From the NCBI GenBank assembly GCA_034519525.1, contig JAXHOJ010000062.1, forward strand, positions 42,169 to 106,168: a stretch of DNA of 64,000 nt. Direction: 5' to 3'. The notes beneath the pieces were generated by a model. That model was given only the letters and a program-made list of their open reading frames with translations. It was not told where the DNA came from and did no database searches. Position numbers and translations under genes: made by a program. This DNA comes from Gemmobacter sp034519525. Its GTDB lineage: Bacteria > Pseudomonadota > Alphaproteobacteria > Rhodobacterales > Rhodobacteraceae. Shown here one piece after another: positions 63,940 to 64,000 of this stretch (position 1 is the first letter of the stretch; every line of letters starts with the position of its first letter).

Positions 63940-64000
63940 TCAGGCCGCCTTGCGCCGCAGCAGCGCGTAATAGATCGCACCGCCCAGCAATACGTAACTG
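63940..64000 (-). CDS. C-terminus of a membrane protein, partial
   Basis: The last 20 codons of a minus-strand gene read SYVLLGGAIYYALLRRKAA before a TGA at 63942-63940. One hydrophobic segment followed by a basic tail is typical for the end of an inner-membrane transporter. The family cannot be told from this piece. Confidence 0.5.
   Translation of the reverse strand, partial: SYVLLGGAIYYALLRRKAA

Overview
The window is high-GC DNA that looks like an alphaproteobacterium of the Rhodobacterales (Paracoccaceae-like). The evidence is a dusB(nifR3)-ntrB-ntrC-ntrY-ntrX block whose NtrC and NtrX lack the sigma-54 contact loop, the order-specific DUF6456 and DUF6477 families, a fused ispDF, and typical Rhodobacterales intergenic repeats. 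No tRNA or rRNA gene was seen.

Region by region: 1-2795 is a minus-strand gene for a protein built of 28-residue tandem repeats. It is interrupted by about 1 kb of almost pure G-rich sequence that does not look biological. 3206-9168 is a complete type II-C CRISPR-Cas locus: a divergent tracrRNA, cas9, cas1, cas2 and a 17-repeat array that should be transcribed against the cas genes. The array abuts a headless ABC-2 permease. Next come a hipB / split hipA toxin-antitoxin locus with three evenly spaced operators, an integrase remnant, and a LysR/SnoaL/SDR group.

14.8-35.8 kb is mostly core genome: ntr regulators, ispDF-pgpA-cinA, ratA, hpt-mug, a dihaem cytochrome c, lipA, an MttB-like methyltransferase and guaA. 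35.9-46.5 kb holds a FadL-like porin, an AT-rich orphan gene with a HEPN-like motif, a P-loop protein, metAS, a lipoprotein hydrolase, ppk2, and a polyamine-type ABC importer coupled to a capsule-type gene. 46.6-57 kb holds a MocR-type regulator, rpsI-rplM, an RTX protein, a uracil-DNA glycosylase relative, nhaA and a kpsT-kpsE pair without kpsM. 57.1-63.9 kb is a one-strand catabolic cluster (HpaB-like flavin monooxygenase, Rieske oxygenase, FAD monooxygenase, Rid protein, DUF1028 protein, aldehyde dehydrogenase).

Sequence quality is a main theme. Frameshifts occur in rpsI and rplM, which must be intact in a living cell, and also in metAS, mocR, both ABC permeases, cinA, a glycosylase gene and others. 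Many apparent pseudogenes are therefore probably indel errors. cas9, cas1, cas2 and the ntr genes read cleanly.
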